From assembly GCF_900445235.1 (NCBI RefSeq), contig NZ_UFSM01000001.1, forward strand, positions 2,805,501 through 2,869,500: a stretch of DNA of 64,000 nt, written 5' to 3'. This document shows, piece after piece, positions 8,231-15,722 of this stretch. Made by a program: the position numbers and the translations under genes. A model generated the notes under the pieces. It did no database searches. It was not told the origin of the DNA and was given only the letters and a program-made list of their open reading frames with translations. Source of the DNA: Aminobacter aminovorans. Its GTDB lineage: Bacteria; Pseudomonadota; Alphaproteobacteria; Rhizobiales; Rhizobiaceae. Position 1 is the stretch's first letter. Every line of letters begins with the position of its first letter.

Positions 8231-9418
8231 TCAGCGCGGCGCGGATACGAGCGCCATGCCTTCAAACTGGTGATAGCCGATCGCTGTTGCGAGAACATTG
8301 CGTGGCTGGCCCGCAAACGCTCTTTCGCCTGGCTCGAAGGCCGGATAGCCGGCTCCACGGTCGACGGCCAAGGCAGCAAGCGCCACCGCGAACGGAAACT
8401 GTGCTTCCTTCATGTGGCCGGTCAGCGACGAAAGGGCGCGGGCCGCAATTGCCGGGTTGCCGTCGAGGGCCGATTTTTCGGCAGCGGTTGCGGCATGTGC
8501 GCCCGAGGCGCCCGAAATCGCCAGCAGGTCGCCATGCGGCAGATCGACCTTGGCCAGTAGTCCTGCAATATTGTCGGTGAGGCTGCCATTGCGGCGCCTG
8601 GCGCGGCCGGAAAGGACCGGGCCGAGTTCGGCATAGATCTTCTGGCCGCGTGCTTCGGCGTGATCGCGCGATTCAAGCACCAGGAACGCGCCGCCGGAGC
8701 CGGTGACGACTCCGCCGCCTTCCGAACCCTGGCGCTGCCATACCGGCTTCCACGGGCCGCGATGGAGATAGCCGGCCAGTTCGTAGCCAAGCAGCATGTC
8801 CGAATGTTCGGTCTGGAAGGCGCCGCCGACCAGCACATGCGTCGACTGGCCGGAGCGGATGCGGGCCGCCGCCGTCTCGATCGCCGAAACGCCGGCACCT
8901 TCCTCGCCCATGAAGGTGCGCGAAGAGCCGGTGACCTTGTGGACGATCGAGATGTTGCCGGCGAGCAGGTTTGAAAGCTGGGCCAGGAACAGCGTCGGTC
9001 GCAGTTCGGTCGTCAGCTTCTCATTGATCAGCACGTCGCGGTCGGAGCGATTTTCGGATGCCGCGAGTACGCCGGCGTCGACCGCCTCGTCGCGTTCGCC
9101 GCCACCTGCAGCCACCACCATGTCCATGGTCGCGCTGAGTTCGTCATTGCCCTTGATGCCGGCATCATCGAGCGCCATGCCGGCCGTATAGGTGCCAAGC
9201 CGCTGCCAGGTTTCCATCTGGCGCTGGTCGCCGCGCTTGGCGATCTGCAGGCCCCAGTCGATCTCGGGAAGCGGATGGATGGCATAGGGCTGGAAGCGCT
9301 CGGCGTCGATCACCGGGGCGGTGCCCGCTGTTGTCAGCTTGTCCCAGTGGGCTGCACCGCCTTCTCCAAGCGAGGAGACGAGGCCGATGCCTGTGATGAC
9401 GACGTCGCGATTGGCCAT
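8231..9418 (-). CDS. Cysteine-free ketosynthase-like protein (chain-length-factor-like partner)
   Basis: This 395-residue protein has the thiolase-type ketosynthase fold. It starts with the typical DVVITGIGLVSSLGEG, and has a glycine-rich segment near residues 232-244 and the late GHMKEAQ segment. The whole chain contains no cysteine, and the region aligned to the nucleophile reads GEEGAG (about residues 171-176). The NAHGT histidine motif is replaced by SGASGAH; only the second histidine (H335) appears kept. It therefore cannot work as an ordinary condensing enzyme and more likely pairs with the active FabF, as KS-beta does in type II polyketide systems (inference). The start at 9418 lies 17 bp after acpXL. 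Confidence 0.85.
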   Translation of the reverse strand: MANRDVVITGIGLVSSLGEGGAAHWDKLTTAGTAPVIDAERFQPYAIHPLPEIDWGLQIAKRGDQRQMETWQRLGTYTAGMALDDAGIKGNDELSATMDMVVAAGGGERDEAVDAGVLAASENRSDRDVLINEKLTTELRPTLFLAQLSNLLAGNISIVHKVTGSSRTFMGEEGAGVSAIETAAARIRSGQSTHVLVGGAFQTEHSDMLLGYELAGYLHRGPWKPVWQRQGSEGGGVVTGSGGAFLVLESRDHAEARGQKIYAELGPVLSGRARRRNGSLTDNIAGLLAKVDLPHGDLLAISGASGAHAATAAEKSALDGNPAIAARALSSLTGHMKEAQFPFAVALAALAVDRGAGYPAFEPGERAFAGQPRNVLATAIGYHQFEGMALVSAPR

Positions 9419-9435
9419 GGGCGGCTTCAGCGTGC

Positions 9436-9717
9436 TCAGGCGTTCTTCGCAGCGACGAGCGCGTCGATCTTGGCGCAGAGGTTCTTCATGACGAAGTACT
9501 CGTCGGTCGAAGCCTTGCCATCGTTGACTTCCTGCGTCCACTTCTCGAGCGGCACCTTGATGCCGAATTCCTTGTCGATCGCAAAGACGATGTCGAGGAA
9601 GTCGAGGCTGTCGATGCCCAGGTCGTCGATGGTGTGGCTCTCGGGCGTGATGGTGTCGATGTCGATCTCGCTGGTCTCGGCAATGATCTTGGCGACTTTG
9701 TCGAAGGTCGTGGACAC
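9436..9717 (-). CDS. acpXL: Specialised acyl carrier protein AcpXL
   Basis: This 93-residue acyl carrier protein carries the phosphopantetheine serine S37 in DLGIDSLDF. Its sequence and length match rhizobial AcpXL, which carries the growing 27-hydroxy-C28 chain for lipid A. The start is taken as the GTG at 9717 because AAAGGA lies 7-8 bp upstream and it gives the family N-terminus (STTFDKVAK). An ATG at 9744 would add nine residues. It is the first gene of the VLCFA operon. Confidence 0.93.
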   Translation of the reverse strand: MSTTFDKVAKIIAETSEIDIDTITPESHTIDDLGIDSLDFLDIVFAIDKEFGIKVPLEKWTQEVNDGKASTDEYFVMKNLCAKIDALVAAKNA

Positions 9718-9880
9718 GGTTTTTCCTTTGGTGAGGGCGATCATGAACCCGGGACAGATTCTACGCGTATAGTTTTGAGGGGCTGTCTAATCGGTTTTTC
9801 CGGACAGGAAAAGGCCAAATCCTGCGCTTTCGTCAAGGCGTCCGGCGCCGAACGCAAGGGAAGGCAGGCCGCCTGAAGCT

Positions 9881-10426
9881 CTAGAAGACGATGCGGCCAA
9901 GCACATGCAGCTTTTCTCCTTGCAGGCCGACGATCAGCGCTTCGCCTTCGCGTGCGGCCGCACCGGTCAGTGCCTGGATGTTCTCGAGATGGGTAACGAG
10001 CACGATGTTGTCGGAGCCGGAATAGTTGCGGATGATGTCCATGACGGTGGCGACGTCGGCCTCGCGGGTGGCGTCGGTCGGCTTGTCGAGGGCCGCGGTC
10101 GGCTCGACCTTGCGGTCGTCGAAGGCGAGGCGGGCGGTTTCCAGCGTCCGGCAGTAGCGGCTGGCCAGGATGCGCTCGACCGGCGCGGCGCGGGCGTCGA
10201 AAAGCGCGCCGATCTTGCGCGCCTGCTGGCGGCCGCGATCGGACAGGTTGAGCTGGGTCGCGCATTTTTCGATGTCGAAATTGGGCGGCTCGACCGTGCC
10301 GGTTGTCATGGCGTTGCGCAGCAGCACGACATGGCCGCCATTTCGCAGCAGCGCCCAGCCGGCTTCGGTGGCCTTTGCGGGCAGGGCGCCGAGCAACAGC
10401 ATGATCGCAATGGTAAATCTGAGCAT
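9881..10426 (-). CDS. Secreted histidine-phosphatase-like protein with altered active site
   Basis: This 181-residue protein has a signal peptide at residues 1-19 (ending AKA). The fold signature of histidine phosphatases is clear: GRQQARKIG, the arginines R90 and R93 in SRYCRTLETA, and the second catalytic His H146 in VTHLENI. The first catalytic His, normally in the RHG/RHA motif, is replaced by Asn: residues 36-39 read LRNA, encoded CGC AAC. That His is the phosphate acceptor in the family, so the protein may be a non-enzymatic binder or a degraded copy. The ATG at 10426 was chosen because it gives a proper signal peptide; an in-frame TTG lies at 10483. Confidence 0.75.
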   Translation of the reverse strand: MLRFTIAIMLLLGALPAKATEAGWALLRNGGHVVLLRNAMTTGTVEPPNFDIEKCATQLNLSDRGRQQARKIGALFDARAAPVERILASRYCRTLETARLAFDDRKVEPTAALDKPTDATREADVATVMDIIRNYSGSDNIVLVTHLENIQALTGAAAREGEALIVGLQGEKLHVLGRIVF

Positions 10427-10591
10427 GAATGATCCCGAACAGGCGATGCGGATATAGGGAGGCCAAAGTGGAATGAAAGGCAAGCTGACGCCAATAACGT
10501 GCGCCGTCTTGCGATCCTGTGTCGTGACTTGATCCGGGGGTGGCCGCGGCGCAATGCTCGCACCAGCCGATTCCCCATTTGCCGAGCGCCG

Positions 10592-11542
10592 ATGTCACCT
10601 CTCGTAGAAACCGTGCTCTTCGTCTTCGGCCTCGTGGCACTGGGTTATCTCGCAGGTGCCACCGGCTATCTGCGCAGCCAAACCGGCGATGCGCTTTCCG
10701 AGTTCGCCATCGGCGTGGCGCTGCCGCTGCTTTTGTTTCGGACCATGATCGGCGCCGATTTCCACGGTTCGGCGCCGTGGTCGCTGTGGGCGGCCTATTT
10801 CATTGCGGTCACGGTCGCCTGGACGGCGGGACATCTGGTGACGACCCGCATGTTCGGCCGTGATGGGCAGGCAGGCGTGGTCGGCGGGGTGTCTTCGGCC
10901 TTTTCCAATCTCGTGCTGCTCGGCATTCCCTTCATGCTCGGCGTTTTCGGTCAGGAGGGGTTCGAGATCCTGTCGTTGCTCGTCTCCGTCCACCTGCCGA
11001 CCATGATGATGGCGTCGATCATCCTGTTCGAGATGTTTGGGCCGAGACGCAACGAGCCGATGCATCCTGTTGTGATCATTCGTGATTTCCTGCGCAAGAT
11101 CCTGACCAATCCGCTGATCGTCGGCATCCTGGCCGGACTGGCCTGGAGGGCGACCGGGGTGCCGTTGCCTGACCTTGCCACGCGCTTTGTCGACGCGCTT
11201 GCCAATATTGCCGGGCCGGTCGCATTGTTTGCGATGGGGCTCGGGCTGAAGAAGTTTGGCATTTCGGGCAACATCAAGCCGGCATTGGCGCTGTCGGTGC
11301 TCAAGCTGATGCTGATGCCGGCAGTGGCGCTGCTGTTTGCCTGGCTGTTCGGTCTGCCGCCCTTGTCGGCGAAGGTGGCCGTGGCGGCGGCCAGCCTGCC
11401 GTCAGGCGTCAATTCCTATCTCATCGCCACGCAGTTCGGCACCGGCCAGGCCCTGGCCTCCAACCAGATGACGATCGCCACCGCCTGTGCCGTGGTCACG
11501 ACCGCATTTTGGCTGACGATTGCGACGATGGTCTTCGGGTAG
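10592..11542 (+). CDS. AEC (auxin efflux carrier) family transporter
   Basis: This 316-residue membrane protein has about ten hydrophobic segments in two halves, as usual for the AEC family (MdcF/YfdV-like permeases and auxin-carrier homologues). Substrates in bacteria are mostly small organic acids such as malonate or malate, and none can be assigned here. The start is the ATG at 10592 (MSPLVETVLF), since the upstream part of the frame is arginine-rich and not membrane-like. Its neighbours, a phosphatase-like gene on the other strand and gabD downstream, give no firm clue to the substrate. Confidence 0.8.
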   Translation: MSPLVETVLFVFGLVALGYLAGATGYLRSQTGDALSEFAIGVALPLLLFRTMIGADFHGSAPWSLWAAYFIAVTVAWTAGHLVTTRMFGRDGQAGVVGGVSSAFSNLVLLGIPFMLGVFGQEGFEILSLLVSVHLPTMMMASIILFEMFGPRRNEPMHPVVIIRDFLRKILTNPLIVGILAGLAWRATGVPLPDLATRFVDALANIAGPVALFAMGLGLKKFGISGNIKPALALSVLKLMLMPAVALLFAWLFGLPPLSAKVAVAAASLPSGVNSYLIATQFGTGQALASNQMTIATACAVVTTAFWLTIATMVFG

Positions 11543-11729
11543 ATGGGCAGCCGGGCATGCGGTCAGGCTGGACCAACGCATCTGTGCCATAATTTGGTTG
11601 ATCGCCGACCCGGCGGCACGCTACTAAATTGCCTGGCGCATCGGGCCGAAAACTGTCCCGGACGCGCGCTTTTCGACGATTTTCAAAGTAGCCTGCGTCG
11701 CAACGGACGCCATTTCAGGAGGTGAAGCC

Positions 11730-13187
11730 ATGCTTCAGAAAACCAGTCATTTCATGCGGCAGGCCAATCTCATCAACGGCGAATGGGTCCAGGCCGATTC
11801 CGGCAAGACCATCGACGTCACCAATCCGGCGACCGGCCTGAAGATCGGCACCGTGCCGCGTTCGGGTGCGGCCGAGACACGTCGCGCCATCGAAGCGGCC
11901 AACGAGGCGTTCAAGACCTTCCGCAAGACGTCGGCGCTCGAGCGCTCGAAGCTGCTGCGCAAGCTGCACGACGCCATCATGGACAATCAGGACGCGCTGG
12001 CCGAACTGCTTACCATCGAGCAGGGCAAGTCGCTGACCGAAGCCAAGGGCGAGATCGGCTCGTCGGCGGCCTATGTGCTGTGGTTCGCCGAAGAGGCGCG
12101 CCGCACCTATGGCGATGTCGTGCCGTCGCCATGGGCGGATCGCCGTGTCCTCGTCACCAAGGAACCGGTGGGCGTCATTGCCGCCATCACGCCGTGGAAT
12201 TTCCCGTCCTCGATGCTGTCGCGCAAGCTTGGACCGGCCCTTGCCGCAGGCTGCACCGCCGTGGTCAAGCCGGCGTCGCAGACGCCCTATTCGGGCCTGG
12301 CCTGGGGTGCGCTGTGCGAGGAAGTCGGCTTCCCCAAGGGCGTGGTCAACGTCCTGACGGGGTCGGCCGGAGAGATCGGCGACGAAATCTGCGCCAACCC
12401 GCTGGTCAAGAAGATCACCTTTACCGGCTCGACCGAAGTCGGCAAGATGCTGATCGCCAAGTCGGCCTCGACGGTGAAGAAGGTGTCGATGGAACTGGGC
12501 GGCAACGCGCCGTTCCTGGTCTTCGATGACGCCGACATCGATCGTGCCGTCGAAGGCGCGATCACCGCGAAGTTCCGCAACTCCGGCCAGACCTGCGTCT
12601 GCACCAACCGCTTCTTCGCCCAGGCCGGCATCTACGACAGGTTCGTGGCCAAGCTGGCCGAGGCGTCCAGCAAGCTCAAGGTCGGCTCGGGTCTCGACGC
12701 CGGCGTGCAGCAGGGTCCGCTGATCGACGAAAAGGCCGTCGAAAAGGTCGAGGAATTCATCGCCGACGCCACCGCCAAGGGCGGCAAGGTGGTTGCCGGC
12801 GGCAAGCGCCACGCGCTCGGCGGCTCGTTCTTCGAGCCGACGGTCATTTCGGGCGCGACGCCCGCCATGCTGTTCATGAAGGACGAGATCTTCGGCCCGG
12901 TCGCTCCGGTGTTCAAATTCGAGACCGAGGAGGAGGCGATCGCGCTCGCCAACGACACCGAGTTCGGCCTCGCCAGCTATTTCTACACCGGCGACCTCGG
13001 CCGCGCCTTCCGGGTCATGGAAGGGCTGAAATACGGCATGGTCGGCGTGAATGAAGGCCTGATCACCACGCCGGAAGCGCCGTTCGGCGGCGTCAAGGAA
13101 TCCGGCCTCGGCCGCGAAGGCGGGCATCAGGGCATCGACGACTATCTCGACACCAAATATGTCTGCATCGGTGGGCTGGGCCTCTAA
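11730..13187 (+). CDS. gabD: NAD(P)-dependent succinate-semialdehyde dehydrogenase
   Basis: This 485-residue aldehyde dehydrogenase has the catalytic cysteine C289 in SGQTCVCTN, the Glu motif ELGGNAP, and the long C-terminal oligomerisation segment ending near DDYLDTKYVCIGGLGL. These match GabD, which oxidises succinate semialdehyde to succinate in GABA breakdown. The start has a strong AGGAGGTG site 5-6 bp upstream. It appears to be a single-gene unit with its own terminator; no gabT transaminase gene is adjacent. Confidence 0.9.
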   Translation: MLQKTSHFMRQANLINGEWVQADSGKTIDVTNPATGLKIGTVPRSGAAETRRAIEAANEAFKTFRKTSALERSKLLRKLHDAIMDNQDALAELLTIEQGKSLTEAKGEIGSSAAYVLWFAEEARRTYGDVVPSPWADRRVLVTKEPVGVIAAITPWNFPSSMLSRKLGPALAAGCTAVVKPASQTPYSGLAWGALCEEVGFPKGVVNVLTGSAGEIGDEICANPLVKKITFTGSTEVGKMLIAKSASTVKKVSMELGGNAPFLVFDDADIDRAVEGAITAKFRNSGQTCVCTNRFFAQAGIYDRFVAKLAEASSKLKVGSGLDAGVQQGPLIDEKAVEKVEEFIADATAKGGKVVAGGKRHALGGSFFEPTVISGATPAMLFMKDEIFGPVAPVFKFETEEEAIALANDTEFGLASYFYTGDLGRAFRVMEGLKYGMVGVNEGLITTPEAPFGGVKESGLGREGGHQGIDDYLDTKYVCIGGLGL

Positions 13188-13215
13188 CGGGCTCCGGAAC
13201 GTCACTGGAATGCTC

Positions 13216-13250
13216 GAACGCGCGCTCCGCAAGGGGCGCGCGTTTTCTTT
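13216..13250 (+). terminator. Rho-independent terminator of gabD
   Basis: An AACGCGCGCTCC / GGGGCGCGCGTT stem with a 4-nt loop (GCAA) is followed by TTTTC and TTTT, 28 bp after the gabD stop. Confidence 0.85.
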
Positions 13251-13443
13251 TGGATCTTTGACAGGGAGAATCCGGAAATCGGCATATCGTGCTGTAATCG
13301 TTAGGTTCGGATGGTCCGGTTCCGGTGTCGCCTTTGGCGTGGCCAAGCGCCCGGGAACGGGCCATCTTGCGGTGCCGCGAATCTGATGTCGCCGGGAAGG
13401 CGCGCTGTCGGATAAACGTTGTCGGCAGGCGGGAGGAACTGGC

Positions 13444-13884
13444 ATGACTTCAGCGTGGCGCATGGTCGTCGGGGCATTCGGGCTGGTGGCGCTGGCCATC
13501 GGCTTTCTGTCGCTCGTTTTCCTGACGGCGCCTGCCGCGCCGGGGCCTGACCTCGCGCGGTCCAAGAATTCGGCCAAGGGCCTCTATGCATTGTCCATCG
13601 CGCCCGAGGCCGGTGAGCCCAGGCAAGGCGAGCTGCATGCCTGGGTGGTGACTGTGAAGACGCGGCAAGGTATGCCGGTGGAGGGGGCTGCGATCAGCGT
13701 CGGCGGCGGTATGCCCGAGCATGCGCATGGCCTGCCGACGAGCCCTGAAGCGACGGCCTATCTCGGCGATGGCCGCTACCGTATCGAAGGCATGAAATTT
13801 TCCATGTCCGGTTGGTGGCAGCTGAAACTCGGCGTCAGCGCACCTGCCGGCGCCGACGAAGCCACATTCAACCTGGTGCTGTGA
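13444..13884 (+). CDS. FixH/YtkA-like membrane-anchored protein
   Basis: This 146-residue protein has one N-terminal membrane segment (about residues 8-30) and a periplasmic Ig-like domain resembling FixH/YtkA. The central segment GMPEHAHGLPTSPEA and the hydrophobic strand near GWWQLKLGV are typical. It starts with GGAGG about 8 bp upstream and ends 4 bp before the diheme peroxidase gene, so the two are co-transcribed. Some family members help metal delivery to heme-copper oxidases, but no oxidase genes are near. A role in maturation or electron supply of the peroxidase is a guess. Confidence 0.7.
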   Translation: MTSAWRMVVGAFGLVALAIGFLSLVFLTAPAAPGPDLARSKNSAKGLYALSIAPEAGEPRQGELHAWVVTVKTRQGMPVEGAAISVGGGMPEHAHGLPTSPEATAYLGDGRYRIEGMKFSMSGWWQLKLGVSAPAGADEATFNLVL

Positions 13885-13888
13885 GGCG

Positions 13889-15097
13889 ATGGCGCGCGGC
13901 CTGCTCACCAAGCTGATTGCCGCTGCGACGATAACGGCAGCGCTGTCAGGCTGCGGCGAAGCCGATTTCACCGACGCCGAAAAGCGAACCATCGCATCGA
14001 TGTCGCTGTCGGCACTTGCCCCCCTGGCGCCGGATCCGACCAACAGCTTCGCCGACGATCCCGGGGCTGCCGCGCTGGGTGCGACGCTGTTCTTCGACAC
14101 CGGCATGAGCCGCGACGGCAATGTTGCCTGCGGAACCTGCCACAAGATCGACAGGCAGTTCCAGGACGACCTGCCGCGCGGTGTCGGCGTCGGCGAGACA
14201 AATCGAAGGACAATGCCGCTGGCCGGCGTGGCGCGCGATCCGTTCTTTTTCTGGGACGGCAGGCGCGACAGCCTGTGGTCACAGGCGCTGGTGCCGCTGG
14301 AAAATGTGCTCGAGCATGCCGGCACGCGCACCGCTTATGCGCATTATCTCAAGCGCCGCTTCGGCGAGCGCTATGAACGCATTTTCCGGCCGCTGCCCGA
14401 CCTGTCGACCTTGCCGGCCAGTGCCGGGCCGTTCGGCACGCCGGCGGAGAAGGCCGCCTGGGCCGGGATGAGCGATGCGCAGCGCGAGGGCGTCGACCGC
14501 ATCTTTTCCGACATCGGCAAGGCCATCGCTGCCTTCGAGCGCTCGCTGGTCCACGGCAGGACCCGCTTCGACCGCTTCGCCGATGCCGTGGCGCAGGGAC
14601 GGGCGCCGTCAGCCGAAGACACTCTGTCGGCCGAGGAACGGCAAGGCCTCCGGCTTTTCATCGGCAAGGCCAATTGCTCGACCTGCCATACCGGGCCACG
14701 TTTCACCGACAATCACTTCCACAACACCGCTGTGCCGCCGGTCGCCGGATTGCCGGCCGATCGTGGACGCATCGCGGTTGTCGACGAGGTTCTGGCCGAT
14801 CCGTTCAATTGCCTGGGAAAATTCCGCGATGGCGGCGAGGAGGCCTGCGGTGAGCTGCGCTTCATGCAGAAGCGTTCGCCCGAGCTCCTCCGCGCCTACA
14901 AGACCCCGTCGCTGCGCAATGTCGCCGGGCGTGCGCCCTACATGCATGCCGGGCAGTTCGCCACTTTGGAGCAGGTCGTGATCAACTATGCGAACGCGCC
15001 GAAATCCGTCGAAGGCGAGAGCGAGATACATTCCGTGGCGCTCTCCGAAGGTGAGCGGGCGGCACTGGTGGCGTTCCTGAAGACGCTCGGCGACTAG
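13889..15097 (+). CDS. Diheme cytochrome c peroxidase / MauG-family lipoprotein
   Basis: This 402-residue protein has a lipoprotein signal with the lipobox LSGC (C22), so it should be anchored in the periplasm. It has two covalent heme motifs, CGTCH (81-85) and CSTCH (263-267), with the two-domain layout of bacterial diheme peroxidases. Segments such as PLENVLEH, PSLRNVAGRAPYMH and AFLKTL are family hallmarks. It may reduce hydrogen peroxide or, as MauG-like proteins do, oxidise a partner. It forms a two-gene unit with the FixH-like gene upstream. Confidence 0.85.
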   Translation: MARGLLTKLIAAATITAALSGCGEADFTDAEKRTIASMSLSALAPLAPDPTNSFADDPGAAALGATLFFDTGMSRDGNVACGTCHKIDRQFQDDLPRGVGVGETNRRTMPLAGVARDPFFFWDGRRDSLWSQALVPLENVLEHAGTRTAYAHYLKRRFGERYERIFRPLPDLSTLPASAGPFGTPAEKAAWAGMSDAQREGVDRIFSDIGKAIAAFERSLVHGRTRFDRFADAVAQGRAPSAEDTLSAEERQGLRLFIGKANCSTCHTGPRFTDNHFHNTAVPPVAGLPADRGRIAVVDEVLADPFNCLGKFRDGGEEACGELRFMQKRSPELLRAYKTPSLRNVAGRAPYMHAGQFATLEQVVINYANAPKSVEGESEIHSVALSEGERAALVAFLKTLGD

Positions 15098-15550
15098 TCA
15101 GCGGTCCTTGACCGTTTCCATGGCAACGAAGGTCGATGTCTGGGCGACATGGGGCAGGGCCGATATGCGCTCGCCGAGCACGCGCCTGTAGGCCGCTATG
15201 TCGCGGGTCCGGACCTTGAGCAGATAGTCGAAGCTCGCCGCCATCATGTGGCACTGCTCGATCTCGCGCACGGCATGCACGGCGCGGTTGAAATCGTCGA
15301 GTGCCGCCGAGCGTGTGTCGGAGAGCTTGACCTGGACGAAGGCGACGTGGCCTTCGCCCATGCGTTCGCTGTCGATGATCGCCTGATAGCCCTTGATGAA
15401 GCCATCCTTTTCCAGCCGCTTGACCCGCGCCTGCACCGGGGTCTTGGAAAGCCCGACTTTTGTGGCAAGCTCGGCCATGGACAGGCGGCCGTCGCGCGAC
15501 AGGGCGAACAGGATGTTGCGGTCAATGCGGTCCAAATGGTCTTCAGTCAT
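15098..15550 (-). CDS. putR: Lrp/AsnC-family regulator, probable PutR
   Basis: This 150-residue protein has an N-terminal helix-turn-helix (about residues 5-60, with LSMAELATKVGLSKTPVQAR as the DNA-reading part) and a C-terminal RAM ligand-sensing domain. It is divergent from putA, the arrangement seen for PutR, the proline-responsive activator of putA in alphaproteobacteria. Function is inferred from family and position. The 172-bp shared intergenic region holds a palindrome that could be its operator. Confidence 0.85.
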   Translation of the reverse strand: MTEDHLDRIDRNILFALSRDGRLSMAELATKVGLSKTPVQARVKRLEKDGFIKGYQAIIDSERMGEGHVAFVQVKLSDTRSAALDDFNRAVHAVREIEQCHMMAASFDYLLKVRTRDIAAYRRVLGERISALPHVAQTSTFVAMETVKDR

Positions 15551-15578
15551 AACAGCCTCAGCCGATATCGCCTTTCAT

Positions 15579-15590
15579 CGATTGCAATCG
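15579..15590. promoter_or_regulatory. Perfect 12-bp palindrome between putR and putA, candidate PutR operator
   Basis: CGATTGCAATCG is fully self-complementary and lies 28 bp upstream of the putR start and about 30 bp before the candidate putA -35 box. This fits an Lrp-type activator that also controls its own gene. Binding is inferred from position only. Confidence 0.45.
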
Positions 15591-15620
15591 TAGATCATTT
15601 GGTCTCTTCCGTCGATGTCT

Positions 15621-15650
15621 TTGGACCGGCTTGGAAATGGGCGCTATGCT
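15621..15650 (+). promoter_or_regulatory. Candidate sigma-70-type promoter of putA
   Basis: TTGGAC and TATGCT are separated by 18 bp. The -10 ends 73 bp upstream of the chosen putA start. The elements are moderate matches to consensus and have no other support. Confidence 0.4.
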
Positions 15651-15722
15651 AGTTTCCGGCAAAGGGCTCTGCGGCACCTTCTGCCGCCGCGCCGTCATGT
15701 CAACCGCTCCACAAGGATCGCC

